Shown in pieces: positions 16,628 through 26,226 of a stretch of DNA of 64,000 nt. How positions within the stretch are numbered: position 1 is the first letter of the stretch; the number at the start of each line of letters is the position of its first letter. The DNA comes from Streptococcus suis (GTDB lineage: Bacteria > Bacillota > Bacilli > Lactobacillales > Streptococcaceae). Both the position numbers and the translations under genes were made by a program. Where the stretch lies: NCBI RefSeq assembly GCF_019856455.1, contig NZ_CP082205.1:1612001-1676000 (forward strand), read 5' to 3'. The notes beneath the pieces were generated by a model. That model had not been told where the DNA came from. It saw only the letters and a program-made list of their open reading frames with translations, and made no database searches.

Positions 16628-17632
16628 ATGGCTATCTATTTCGGTACCTACACAAAACGTGAATCAAAAGGAATTTATAAAGCAAATTTTGACTCTGAAA
16701 CAGGACAACTTAGCAATCTAGAATTGGTCACTGAAGAACCTAACCCTACCTACCTTGCCTTTGATAAGGCCGGACATCTATACTCCGTCGGCGCTGAAAA
16801 TGGTCTAGGAGGTATCGCTGCCTTTAATGCTGACTATACTCTACTCAACCATGTTGTATCAGAGGGCGCACCACTTTGCTATGTCGCTGTAGATGAAACA
16901 AGAGATTTAGTTTATGGCTCCAATTACCACAAAGGACAACTACTTGTTTATAAACGTTTGGCGGATGGTTCGCTAGAATTAGCTGATGTCGCTCAACACG
17001 AAGGATCTGGGCCGCACGAAAATCAAGCTTCCGCCCACGTTCACTTTTCTGATTTGACGCCCGATAAATTTTTAGTAACCTGTGATTTAGGATGTGATCA
17101 AGTGGTAACCTATAAGGTATCTGACCAAGGAAAAGTAGAGAAAATCGCAACCTATCAGGCTGCGCCAGGAAGTGGTCCACGTCACATTGTCTTCCATCCT
17201 GTCGCAAAAATCGCCTATCTCATCTGTGAACTCAATTCAACTATTGAGGTGCTTATCTATGACGGCTGGGGACAATTTGAACACCTACAAACCGTCTCTA
17301 CTCTCCCAGAAGACCATACTGGTTTCAACGGTACTGCCGCTATTCGCATCACAAAGGATGGTAAATTTATTTATGGCTCCAACCGCGGAAACGACTCTAT
17401 CGCAGTCTACAAAACGCTTGCTGATGCCAGCTTAGAATTAGTTGAAATCGTCCCAACAAATGGAAAAACTCCTCGCGATTTCACGCTTAGTCCTGATGAA
17501 AAGCATTTGATTGTTGTCCATCAAGATTCTGACAATGCAACTGTATTTGAGAGAGATGCCGAAAATGGCTGTTTGACTGAGCTTTCACACAATTTCTATG
17601 TTCCTGAAGCAGTTTGCGTTACATTTTTATAA
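16628..17632 (+). CDS. pgl: Lactonase family beta-propeller protein (6-phosphogluconolactonase-like)
   Basis: A 334-residue seven-bladed propeller protein of PF10282, the YbhE-type 6-phosphogluconolactonase group. It would hydrolyse 6-phosphogluconolactone or a related lactone in the cytosol. Conserved stretches include YFGTYTKRESKGIY, HENQASAHVHFSDLTPD, GSGPRHIVFHP and SPDEKHLIVVHQDSDNATVF. AAAAAGGAG precedes the start and a TATAAT lies at about 16590. Physiological substrate not certain. Confidence 0.85.
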   Translation: MAIYFGTYTKRESKGIYKANFDSETGQLSNLELVTEEPNPTYLAFDKAGHLYSVGAENGLGGIAAFNADYTLLNHVVSEGAPLCYVAVDETRDLVYGSNYHKGQLLVYKRLADGSLELADVAQHEGSGPHENQASAHVHFSDLTPDKFLVTCDLGCDQVVTYKVSDQGKVEKIATYQAAPGSGPRHIVFHPVAKIAYLICELNSTIEVLIYDGWGQFEHLQTVSTLPEDHTGFNGTAAIRITKDGKFIYGSNRGNDSIAVYKTLADASLELVEIVPTNGKTPRDFTLSPDEKHLIVVHQDSDNATVFERDAENGCLTELSHNFYVPEAVCVTFL

Positions 17633-17695
17633 GTCGTTTCAGTTGTGAAATCCGTACAGTTTTGGTTTAATAGTTTCATAGGAGGTGTTTTCACC

Positions 17696-17881
17696 ATGAA
17701 TCCAGTAGATCTTTTTAACCAAGTAAAAGAATTGATTGCAAACAAAGACTTTGATGGTGCAAAACAATTTATCGAAGAAAACAAGGACCAATTTGGTGAA
17801 TACTTGAAACAAGCAAAAGGCTTGTTATCAGGTTCTGAAGGTGTTAACGGTCTTTTAGATAAAGTTAAAGGCTTGTTCTAA
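17696..17881 (+). CDS. Conserved small streptococcal protein, 61 residues
   Basis: A 61-residue, highly charged helical protein (MNPVDLFNQVKELIANKDF...LLDKVKGLF). The frame opens further upstream, but the strong Shine-Dalgarno GGAGGTG at 17681-17687 points to the ATG at 17696. It has no signal peptide or membrane segment. A terminator follows immediately. The sequence looks like an amphipathic helical bundle; function unknown. Confidence 0.75.
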   Translation: MNPVDLFNQVKELIANKDFDGAKQFIEENKDQFGEYLKQAKGLLSGSEGVNGLLDKVKGLF

Positions 17882-17888
17882 TACATGT

Positions 17889-17923
17889 AAAAACTAGGTT
17901 GAGAATGTTCAGTCTAGTTTTTT
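17889..17923 (+). terminator. Terminator after the 61-residue protein gene
   Basis: Stem AAAACTAG / CTAGTTTT with a long loop, followed by TTTTG. It lies between convergent genes and could also stop the HAD gene transcript. Confidence 0.7.
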
Positions 17924-17925
17924 GT

Positions 17926-18555
17926 TTATTCAAAAATATTTGTTATCTCTTGCAATGAAGGAATTACCCAATCACTCTTCAATTTTTCATTTTCACTGGC
18001 ATGCATTCCAAAACCTGTCAGTATCCGTACAGTCCACATTCCCAAAGATTTAGCAGGCAGAATATCATTATCATACCTATCCCCGACATAGACAACTCTA
18101 TCTGCAGGGATGTTTGCTTTTTGCAAGGCAAGTGTGAAAATAGTTGTATCTGGTTTAGATAGCCCAACCTCTTCAGAGAGGATGATGAGTTGAAAATAAG
18201 ACTCAATTCCCCACTCTTTAAGCAGATCTCTAACACTACTAGACTGATTGGCAATAATCCCCAATCGATAGTTTTGTGATAACTTCTCTAGAGCATCTAT
18301 TGTTTCAGGATACAGGCTCACACCCTCATTTGTCCATAAAGGACGTGGCTCGGTCGGTGCAAAATAGTGCCAGGTCGCACGAATTGGGTCCAGCGACTTA
18401 TGAGCATACTCAACCATTTTCTTTTTATAAGAATCTGATGAAACCTCTATATCCAGAGACTCTAACTTCTTCACACACTTGTCTATATAATAACCATAAG
18501 CAGCCTCTTCATCTAAAAGCGTCGAACCCAAATCAAAAAATATCCACTCTATCAT
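17926..18555 (-). CDS. HAD-superfamily hydrolase
   Basis: A 209-residue HAD phosphatase. Motif I is FFDLGSTLLDEE, with the second catalytic aspartate of DxD replaced by glycine-serine (DLGST), as in some YjjG/YsbA-like members. Motif II is GIIANQSSS, motif III lysine is in LSKPDTTIF and motif IV is YVGDRYDNDILPAK. ATG 18555 is preceded by GGAGAG and preferred to the ATG four codons upstream. Substrate unknown. The DxG change suggests reduced or altered chemistry, which is inference. Confidence 0.82.
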   Translation of the reverse strand: MIEWIFFDLGSTLLDEEAAYGYYIDKCVKKLESLDIEVSSDSYKKKMVEYAHKSLDPIRATWHYFAPTEPRPLWTNEGVSLYPETIDALEKLSQNYRLGIIANQSSSVRDLLKEWGIESYFQLIILSEEVGLSKPDTTIFTLALQKANIPADRVVYVGDRYDNDILPAKSLGMWTVRILTGFGMHASENEKLKSDWVIPSLQEITNIFE

Positions 18556-18672
18556 CCCACTCTCCATCTCTTTTCAACATGAGAATACTTAAGTTGATCT
18601 ACCTTTTTAGAATATCATTTTATCAATATCAAGGCAAAGAAAATTCCCTAGGAAAACCTAGAGAGTTTTACT

Positions 18673-19060
18673 GATCCCTCGCTATGCTAGCTCAGGGATA
18701 AAACAGTCTCCCAGACATTGAAAACAAGTCCGAAAATCTTCGGACTTGTTTTTACTATAACCCTCGTTATTCTAACTCGGGGATAAATTAGTACACTGTA
18801 CTACGAAAAACAAGTCTGGAAATTTCCAGACTTGTTCTTATTATAACCTTCGCTATTCTAGCTCAGGGATAAAACAGTCTCCCAGACATTGAAAACAAGT
18901 CCGAAAATTTTCGGACTTGTTCTTACTATAACCCTCGTTATTCTAACTCGGGGATAAATTAGTACACTGTACTACGAAAAACAAGTCTGGAAATTTCCAG
19001 ACTTGTTTTTATTATAACCTTCGCTATTCTAGCTCAGGGATAAAACAGTCTCCCAGACTG
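18673..19060 (-). repeat. 171-bp tandem repeat carrying paired terminator hairpins, downstream of eno
   Basis: Two full 171-bp units and a partial third, recognised by CTCAGGGATAAAACAGTCTC at 18691, 18862 and 19033. Each unit holds two strong hairpins: ACAAGTCCGAAAA..TTCGGACTTGT and ACAAGTCTGGAAATTTCCAGACTTGT-type, each flanked by A/T runs, making four in series. This explains the whole 18568-19062 gap. Transcripts leaving eno would meet several terminators in a row. Confidence 0.85.
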
Positions 19061-19062
19061 TT

Positions 19063-20454
<1,392 letters not shown>

Positions 20455-20504
20455 TTACTGAAAGAAATAATGTAAACGCCTTCCTTTTCAAAGTTAACTG
20501 AGTA

Positions 20505-20513
20505 TGTTATACT
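20505..20513 (+). promoter_or_regulatory. Extended -10 directly upstream of the DUF1694 start codon
   Basis: TGTTATACT (TGn plus TATACT at 20508-20513) ends six bases before the ATG at 20520. A transcript starting at the normal distance would begin at or within a base or two of the start codon. No Shine-Dalgarno is visible, so the mRNA may be leaderless. Confidence 0.55.
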
Positions 20514-20519
20514 GAAACT

Positions 20520-20972
20520 ATGAACGATTTAAATACTACCATACTACAGAAAGCCTCTAGCGAAACACGATTGAATCCAGACGAACAGCGTCTATACATG
20601 GGAACCTATCGCGAACGGGTTGTCCTGCTCGTTTCCTTTGACGATTTGAGTAGTGAAGTCGTCGGAAATAAGTTCGATACAATTTGCCAAAAACTAGCAA
20701 ACAGCTACTCTCCTCTATTCCTCAAACTCTCGCCAGCCCTGTCTGACAAGCAACAAATTTCACTACTAAAAATTGCTCAGAACTTCGGCATTACTACCGC
20801 TATCATCGATGAAAAAATAGGGCAATCTCCCTACGCACTTGTCTTTCACACAAATCACGCTGTGGATAATGAAGAAGTTAGCTTAGAATCCATATTTCCA
20901 AATCTTATCTCAAAACCAGAAGAAAAAAAGGAAGATGCAAAACCTTCCTTCTGGAAAAAATTATTTGGTTAG
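20520..20972 (+). CDS. YueI/DUF1694-family protein
   Basis: A 150-residue soluble protein of the DUF1694 (YueI-like) family, with RLNPDEQRLYMGTYRERVVLLVSFDD near the N-terminus and a lysine-rich tail ending PSFWKKLFG. Function unknown. It is divergent from eno and convergent with the small membrane protein gene 6 bases away. The start codon lies six bases after a good extended -10 and has no Shine-Dalgarno, so either translation is leaderless or the true promoter is elsewhere. Confidence 0.8.
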   Translation: MNDLNTTILQKASSETRLNPDEQRLYMGTYRERVVLLVSFDDLSSEVVGNKFDTICQKLANSYSPLFLKLSPALSDKQQISLLKIAQNFGITTAIIDEKIGQSPYALVFHTNHAVDNEEVSLESIFPNLISKPEEKKEDAKPSFWKKLFG

Positions 20973-20978
20973 ACTTAT

Positions 20979-21209
20979 TTATCGATAAAGCAGTATAAAT
21001 ATTAAAGTAAAAATAATACAGGTTAGACAAAGGATTCCTAGCAATCTGCCTCTTTCATTTTTTTCATTGAAAAAGAACATTGCTCCATTTGCCTTTATTA
21101 CATTCGTTTCCGTTCCTCTTTCTTTTTTGGAAAGTCTCCTAACGAATATTAGCTTTGCAAGACAAATAAAAATAAATAAGATAATAGCCATAGATTTCAC
21201 TAATTCCAT
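20979..21209 (-). CDS. Small membrane protein
   Basis: A 76-residue protein with two hydrophobic segments (SMAIILFIFICLAKLIFV and LLGILCLTCIIFTLIFILLY) separated by a charged loop. The frame is open further upstream inside the glycerate kinase gene, but AGGAGG about eight bases before ATG 21209 sets this start. It lies 13 bases after the kinase stop, so the two are probably cotranscribed. No family recognised. Confidence 0.65.
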   Translation of the reverse strand: MELVKSMAIILFIFICLAKLIFVRRLSKKERGTETNVIKANGAMFFFNEKNERGRLLGILCLTCIIFTLIFILLYR

Positions 21210-21222
21210 CTTTGTTGGCCTC

Positions 21223-22326
21223 CTAACTGAAGAATTCTTGCCACCTGCTCTGCCGTGCGGACCAGGTTTTTTCTGCTTTTTGAAGCGTGTCCTCCAAACT
21301 TTCAACGCTTGCAATTATCGGAAAAGCGGCGCAGATATTTTCAAAAGGAAACTCGGGAAGATCGTCTTTGAGGCTACCACAAATTGCAATGATGGGAATC
21401 CCCGTCGGCGTCCGTCTAGCTACTCCTATCGGAGTCTTCCCTGATAAGCTTTGGGCATCCATCCGCCCTTCTCCGACCACAACCAGATTCGCTTTGGCGA
21501 CGCGATGATCAAAGTCCAACTGATCCAAGACAAAGTCGATGCCTTTTTGAATGCGAGCACCAGCAAATTGGACTAAACCTGCTGCCATACCTCCTCCAGC
21601 ACCCGCTCCTGCTAAATCGAGTAGCATTGGATTAACCAATTTATAAAAGGACTCCATTTTCTTGTCTACTAGTTCAAATTCGGCAGAGGCAAGACCTTTC
21701 TGACCTGCAAAAACAAATGTAGCTCCCGCTGGTCCGCAAAGCGGATTATCCACATCCGTTACCAAATCAATCCTGACCTGAGATAGATCTACCAACATAT
21801 CCTCTGTGGAAAAGCTGACAATCTCCCCGATATGAGCTCCGATTGCCTCTACTTCTTTTCCCTCTCGATTATAAAATTTCACTCCTAAACCTGCCGCCAT
21901 TCCGATACCACCATCATGACTGGCAGAGCCACCTACTCCTATAAATATGCGTTTAACACCATTTTGAACGAGCTCCACAATCAGCTCTCCAACCCCTTGT
22001 GTCTTAATAAAGAGAGGACTCCTTCTTTCATGCGGGATACTTGCCAGCCCTACAATTTCAGCCATTTCAAAAACCGCAAGATCATCTTTAACCGCATAGG
22101 AAACCTTGATTTTATCTCCAAATGGACCTGTCACCCAAGTCTGGGTTCCATCCAAGGATAAGGCCTGCATTAGACTCTCAACTGTCCCTTCGCCACCATC
22201 TCCTAGGGGAATTAAGTCATACCCTGCTTGTGGGTAAACCTTAGAAAATCCTTTTTTAATCGCTTCAGCAACCTTTGTAGCTGAAAGAGACTCTTTAAAT
22301 GAATCCGGAGCAATGAGAATATGCAT
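21223..22326 (-). CDS. glxK: Glycerate kinase
   Basis: A 367-residue type-2 glycerate kinase (GarK/GlxK) that phosphorylates D-glycerate for entry into glycolysis. Signatures are APDSFKESLSATKVAEAIKKGF at the N-terminus, PLGDGGEGTVESL, GVGGSASHDGGIGMAAGLG and VVGEGRMDAQSLSGKTPIGVARR. TTAGTATC and an AAGGAGGTTAG Shine-Dalgarno precede the start. A MITE begins 20 bases upstream of the start and may carry or have displaced its promoter. Confidence 0.92.
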   Translation of the reverse strand: MHILIAPDSFKESLSATKVAEAIKKGFSKVYPQAGYDLIPLGDGGEGTVESLMQALSLDGTQTWVTGPFGDKIKVSYAVKDDLAVFEMAEIVGLASIPHERRSPLFIKTQGVGELIVELVQNGVKRIFIGVGGSASHDGGIGMAAGLGVKFYNREGKEVEAIGAHIGEIVSFSTEDMLVDLSQVRIDLVTDVDNPLCGPAGATFVFAGQKGLASAEFELVDKKMESFYKLVNPMLLDLAGAGAGGGMAAGLVQFAGARIQKGIDFVLDQLDFDHRVAKANLVVVGEGRMDAQSLSGKTPIGVARRTPTGIPIIAICGSLKDDLPEFPFENICAAFPIIASVESLEDTLQKAEKTWSARQSRWQEFFS

Positions 22327-22346
22327 GATACTAACCTCCTTTATAT

Positions 22347-22475
22347 TATAGTTATTTGAATTAGGAAAAGGACAGTTTTAAGTTATAGTGTTAATAACCC
22401 ACTCCTAAAATAACTTTAGAGTTCTCAAATTGACAAACTTAGATATATGTCCTGTTTCTAATTCACTCTACTATA
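22347..22475 (+). repeat. TA-flanked MITE, copy A
   Basis: A 129-bp element with inverted ends TATAG...GAATTAG(G/A)AA(A/C)AGGACA, right end ending ...CTATA. The same sequence occurs reversed at 24297-24424 and, more diverged, at 41022-41148. The TA at each end and its size resemble pneumococcal RUP-type elements mobilised by IS630-family transposases. It sits exactly where tnpA/tnpB of the adjacent IS66 remnant should be. Confidence 0.8.
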
Positions 22476-24127
22476 AAAGAAGGAGGATCGAGCGTATGGA
22501 TGAGTTATTGGCAATTATTAAACAACAGACCTCAACGATTGAACAACTTACCAATGAGCTAACCCTCCTTCGAGAACAGGTTGACTATCTGAGGCAGAAA
22601 CTCTACGGAAAATCATCAAAGAAAGTTGTGTATCAACCCGGTCAGCTGAGCTTGTTTGGGGAGGAAAGCCTCCCTGAAGAAGAAGCTGACTTACCCAGTT
22701 GAAACAGAAACGATTACTTATAAACGCAAGAAAGCTAAGGGAGTTCGTCAGGCTATTTTTAGTCAATTCACTCCAGAGATTGTTCATCACGAATTGCAGG
22801 GCGAAGACTGCACTTGTCCAGACTGTCATGGACAGTTGAAAGAGATTGGTTCTACTGTTCAACGACAAGAGTTGGTCTTCATTCCCGCATAATTAAAGCG
22901 GATTGACCATGTTCAACACGCATACAAGTGTCAGGCATGTAGTCAGAAGAATCTAAGCGATAAGATTATTAAGGCTTCCGTTCCTAAGGCACCTTTGGCA
23001 CACAGCTTGGGTTCAGCTTCAATCATCGCCCACACCATTCACCATAAATTCAATCTGAAGGTGCCTAATTACCGTCAGGAAGAGGACTAGCACAAGCTTG
23101 GTCTGCCCATCAGTCGGAAGGAAATAGCCAACTGGCACATCAAGTCTAGTCAATATTATTTCGAGCCGATTTATGACCTGTTGCACGAGAAATTGTTGGA
23201 GCAGCCTGTTCTCCATGCGGATGAGACCTCCTACAAGGTCTTAGAAAATGATAGCCAATTGACCTTCTACTGGACATTCTTATCTGGGAAGCATGAGAAA
23301 AAGGGCATCACCCTCTATCATCATGACAAACGACGGAGTGGCTTGGTTGTGGAAGAATTTCTAGGGGATTATGCGGGCTACGTACATTGTGACATGTGGA
23401 GTGCTTATCGGCAATTAGACAAGGCTCAGCTGGTTGGTTGTTGGGCTCATGTTAGACGAAAGTTCTTTGAGGCGACTCCTAAGAAGACAGACAAGACTTC
23501 TTTAGGAGCTACGGGTTTAGCCTATTGCGACCGCCTGTTTGCCTTGGAGAGTGACTGGGCTGACTTGTCTAGCGAGGAGCGACTGCATAAACGACAAACA
23601 GAGTTGGCTCCCTTGATGGATGAGTTCTTTGACTGGTGTCGCAATCAGGCCGTCTTACCAGGTTCCAAATTGGGGACTGCAATAGAGTATAGCCTCAACT
23701 ACGAAGCCACATTCCGAACCGTTCTCTCGGACGGTAACTTAGTCCTGTCCAATAATATGGGTGAGAGGGCAATGAAGACCTTGGTGATGGGCGTAGTAAA
23801 ACAGTCTGGGAATAGACTGTTTCAGCCTGAGCCTAGAAACGAAAAAGCGAAGGTGGCTGTTTTCTCAGAGCTTTGAGGGAGCCAAGTCAACAGCTATCAT
23901 TCTGAGTCTTTTGGAAACAGCCAAGAGAAACGGACTTGATGCAGAGAAATATATGACCTATCTTCTAGAACACTTACCTAACGAGGAGACGCTCGCAAAA
24001 AAAGAGGTGCTAGAGGCCTATTTGCCGTGGGATAAAAAAAATTAAGAGAGCATGTAAATAGAAAAGGGTTCCAGAGTCGACAGGACTTTGGAGCCTTTTT
24101 CAATATACCTTGTTATTGGGCGGTTAC
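22476..24127 (+). mobile_element. IS66-family remnant, copy 2
   Basis: The right two-thirds of an IS66 element: tnpC, the 3' terminator hairpin (GGTTCCAGAGTC / GACTTTGGAGCC) and the right inverted repeat at 24105-24127. The left end, tnpA and tnpB are missing, and MITE copy A abuts the break. It is several percent diverged from copies 1 and 3, and its first 25 codons differ strongly, so it is an older and partly mosaic lineage. Confidence 0.88.
22496..24061 (+). pseudogene. tnpC: IS66 transposase TnpC, inactivated
   Basis: Starts at ATG 22496 (MDELLAIIKQQTSTIEQL) and has the same CCC-A frame change as the other copies. It is further damaged by a CAA-to-TAA nonsense change at about 22891, a TGG-to-TAG change at about 23088, and an insert of about 50 bases near 23792-23845. 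The insert contains the 28-base palindromic segment also seen in the broken matrixin gene. No functional transposase can be made. Confidence 0.88.
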
Positions 24128-24296
24128 GAAGAATTGATACTCATTTAAAATCAAAATTAGCTATCTACTAATCAAATTGAATATAGAGAATTTTAAATTT
24201 GAAGTTTTCGAAAAGAGAATGGCTAGTCAAAATCTATGATTTCCAATCTGAACTTAGATATTGAAATTTTACACATAGAAATTGATATCAATATGC
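24128..24296. other. AT-rich spacer with an IS630-like end
   Basis: No gene. Begins close to GATACTCATTTAAAATCAAAA, which resembles the IS630 end at 24425, so it may be a diverged MITE of the same family. The remainder is AT-rich and shows no supported feature. Confidence 0.4.
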
Positions 24297-24424
24297 TATA
24301 GTTGAGTGAATTAGAAACAGGACATATCTAAGTTTGTCAATTTGAGAACTCCAAAGTTATTTTTAGGAGTGGGTTATTAACACTATAACTTAAAATTGTC
24401 CTTTTCCTAATTCAAAATACTATA
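24297..24424 (-). repeat. TA-flanked MITE, copy B
   Basis: A 128-bp reverse-orientation copy of the 22347-22475 element, with the same inverted ends and TA-rich borders. It ends where the IS630 relic begins. Together copies A and B bracket the IS66 remnant as a 2-kb inverted pair. Confidence 0.8.
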
Positions 24425-25497
24425 ATACTCATTAAAAATCAAAAAGCCTACTTGTCCATTCTCTATGTACAATCGACTTCAAATCAGACCAATGCAAGCC
24501 CTGAATAGTTGTTTGAAGCTGATCAATCACTGATTCTAATGTCTTAAAAACCCTATTTTTAAATCCTCGTTTCCGAATTTCTGCCCAAACTTGCTCAATA
24601 GGATTCATTTCAGGAGTGTAAGGTGGGATGAAAGTAAACCCGATATTATGCGGGATTTCTAATGCTTGTGCTTTATGCCAGACGGCATTATCCATAACCA
24701 ATAAAAGATAATCGTTGGGATAAGCTAAGGATAGCTGGCGAAGAAACTCATTCATCCACTCAGTATTACAGCCCCCTGCTATCAGAAAAAATGATTCTCC
24801 TGTACGAGCATCTACTGCGCCATAACAATATCGGAATTCACGGATATGATGACTCGGAACAGACGGTCTAGTCCCCTTTGGTGTCCAACACTTCCCTTGC
24901 TTACTAATTCTTCCGAAACCAGCCTCATCTTAGAACATCAATCGTACTTTATTAAAGCGCTTTCTTATCTTCTTGAATATAGATTTTATTTTTAGACGCT
25001 AAAATCATATTTGCGTCTGCTTTTTTAGGATGTTCCGGGCGAGGAGTCACCTTGTGCCAGCCATGACGAGCCAAAAGAGAGTAAAACCCTACGCGAGTGG
25101 TGGTTTGTCCAACCAGTTTCTGATAAGCCTGATAGAGAGTTGCGATCGTGACATATTCACCAGTCAGCGCTCTTTCTAATTGATCTTTCAGAAATGCAGT
25201 TTCCTCTTCAAACGACAGATAAGCAGGATGCCTACCACCTCGTTTTTCTTGGAGGAGTATGTCGAGACCATGTTCTTTAAACTTCGCTAGACTTCGTTGA
25301 ATCGTACTGATGTTACAGTCTAGCAATTCAGAAATCTCTTTGTAGGTCATTCCTTTTGAACGGAATAAGATAATTTGAAGCCGTTTATGGAATTTAGAAA
25401 ACGAAGAATCTTTTAAAAGTTTTTTGAGTTGTTGTTCATCTTTATTGGTTAATTTCATAACACCATTATACTATGCTTTTTAATTTTTATCGAGTAT
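24425..25497 (-). mobile_element. IS630-family insertion sequence, degenerate
   Basis: About 1.07 kb with imperfect inverted ends, ATACTCATTAAAAATCAAAA at 24425 and its counterpart at about 25475-25497 (ATACTCGATAAAAATTAAAA). It sits at a TA dinucleotide inside an IS66 tnpC tail. Its transposase is broken. The ends closely resemble those of the MITE at 48423-48524, so it may have mobilised such elements. Confidence 0.82.
24432..25458 (-). pseudogene. IS630-family transposase, inactivated
   Basis: The N-terminal part (24952-25458) is a two-helix-turn-helix DNA-binding region (MTYKEISELLDCNISTIQRSL and TRVGFYSLLARHGWHK). It ends in a frameshift near 24955. The DDE part follows with the first Asp in MF*DEAGFGR, where CAA became TAA at about 24930, and then LLLVMDNAVWHKA and PPYTPEMNPIEQVWAEIRK. 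One frameshift and one nonsense change remove function. Confidence 0.88.
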
Positions 25498-25562
25498 AAG
25501 AGAGTATATAAATAGAAAAAGGTTCCAGAGTCGACAGGACTCTGGAGCCTTTTTCAATATAC
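25498..25562 (+). mobile_element. IS66 right-end remnant, copy 4 (left part)
   Basis: The last bases of an IS66 tnpC tail and its 3' terminator hairpin, cut on the left by the IS630 relic and on the right by a small MITE. The missing terminal bases resume at 27901-27919 (ATTGTTATTGGGCGGTTAC). Confidence 0.78.
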
Positions 25563-25659
25563 GGGGACCTCTAAAAAGTAACCGCCCAATAACAAGGTAT
25601 CTATCCACCCACTCCCTCCTCCAGTATACTGTTAGAAAAACAAAACTGGAGGATTTATT

Positions 25660-25845
25660 ATGTCACACCCCATCATTCCATTGACTGTTCCCCAATCTCG
25701 CCGCTTTGAGAAGCGAGGCAGAAACGATATTATGATGAAAATTCGTCTCGGAAAAGTGGAGCTCACAGTCTTTCACACTATCAATCAAGAAACACTAGAA
25801 ACAATCTTAGATAAGGTACTGTTCTATGACCATCCAACTCAGTGA
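25660..25845 (+). CDS. IS66 TnpA-like small protein
   Basis: A 61-residue first ORF of the complete IS66, identical to that at 1731-1916, with CTGGAGGA upstream. It overlaps tnpB by 20 bases. It is short for TnpA and without a clear helix-turn-helix, so the name is positional. Confidence 0.7.
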   Translation: MSHPIIPLTVPQSRRFEKRGRNDIMMKIRLGKVELTVFHTINQETLETILDKVLFYDHPTQ

Positions 25846-26176
25846 TTTAGGTCAAGTTTACTTGGTCTGTGGAAAAACAGATATGCGTCAGGGAATTGAT
25901 TCCCTGGCCTATCTTATCAAAAGTCAGTTCAACCTGGATCCCTTCTCCGGTCAGGTCTATCTCTTCTGCGGAGGTCGAAAAGACCGGTTCAAAGCTCTTT
26001 ATTGGGATGGACAGGGATTTTGGTTATTGTATAAACGTTTTGAAAATGGGAAATTGACCTGGCCAAACAATGAAGAAGAGGTCAAGGCTCTAACTTCCGA
26101 GCAAGTCGACTGGCTCATGAAAGGATTTTCTATCATTCCAAAAATAAATGTTTCAAAAAGTCGTGATTTCTATTGA
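25826..26176 (+). CDS. tnpB: IS66 accessory protein TnpB
   Basis: A 116-residue intact TnpB with VCGKTDMRQGID and GGRKDRFKALYWDGQGFWLL. It sits between the tnpA-like ORF and tnpC, as is usual for IS66, and is needed for transposition in characterised members. Confidence 0.93.
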   Translation: MTIQLSDLGQVYLVCGKTDMRQGIDSLAYLIKSQFNLDPFSGQVYLFCGGRKDRFKALYWDGQGFWLLYKRFENGKLTWPNNEEEVKALTSEQVDWLMKGFSIIPKINVSKSRDFY

Positions 26177-26226
26177 AATCATGGCTTTTCTTTGTGTATA
26201 ATGAGATAAAAAGAAGGAGATTGGTT

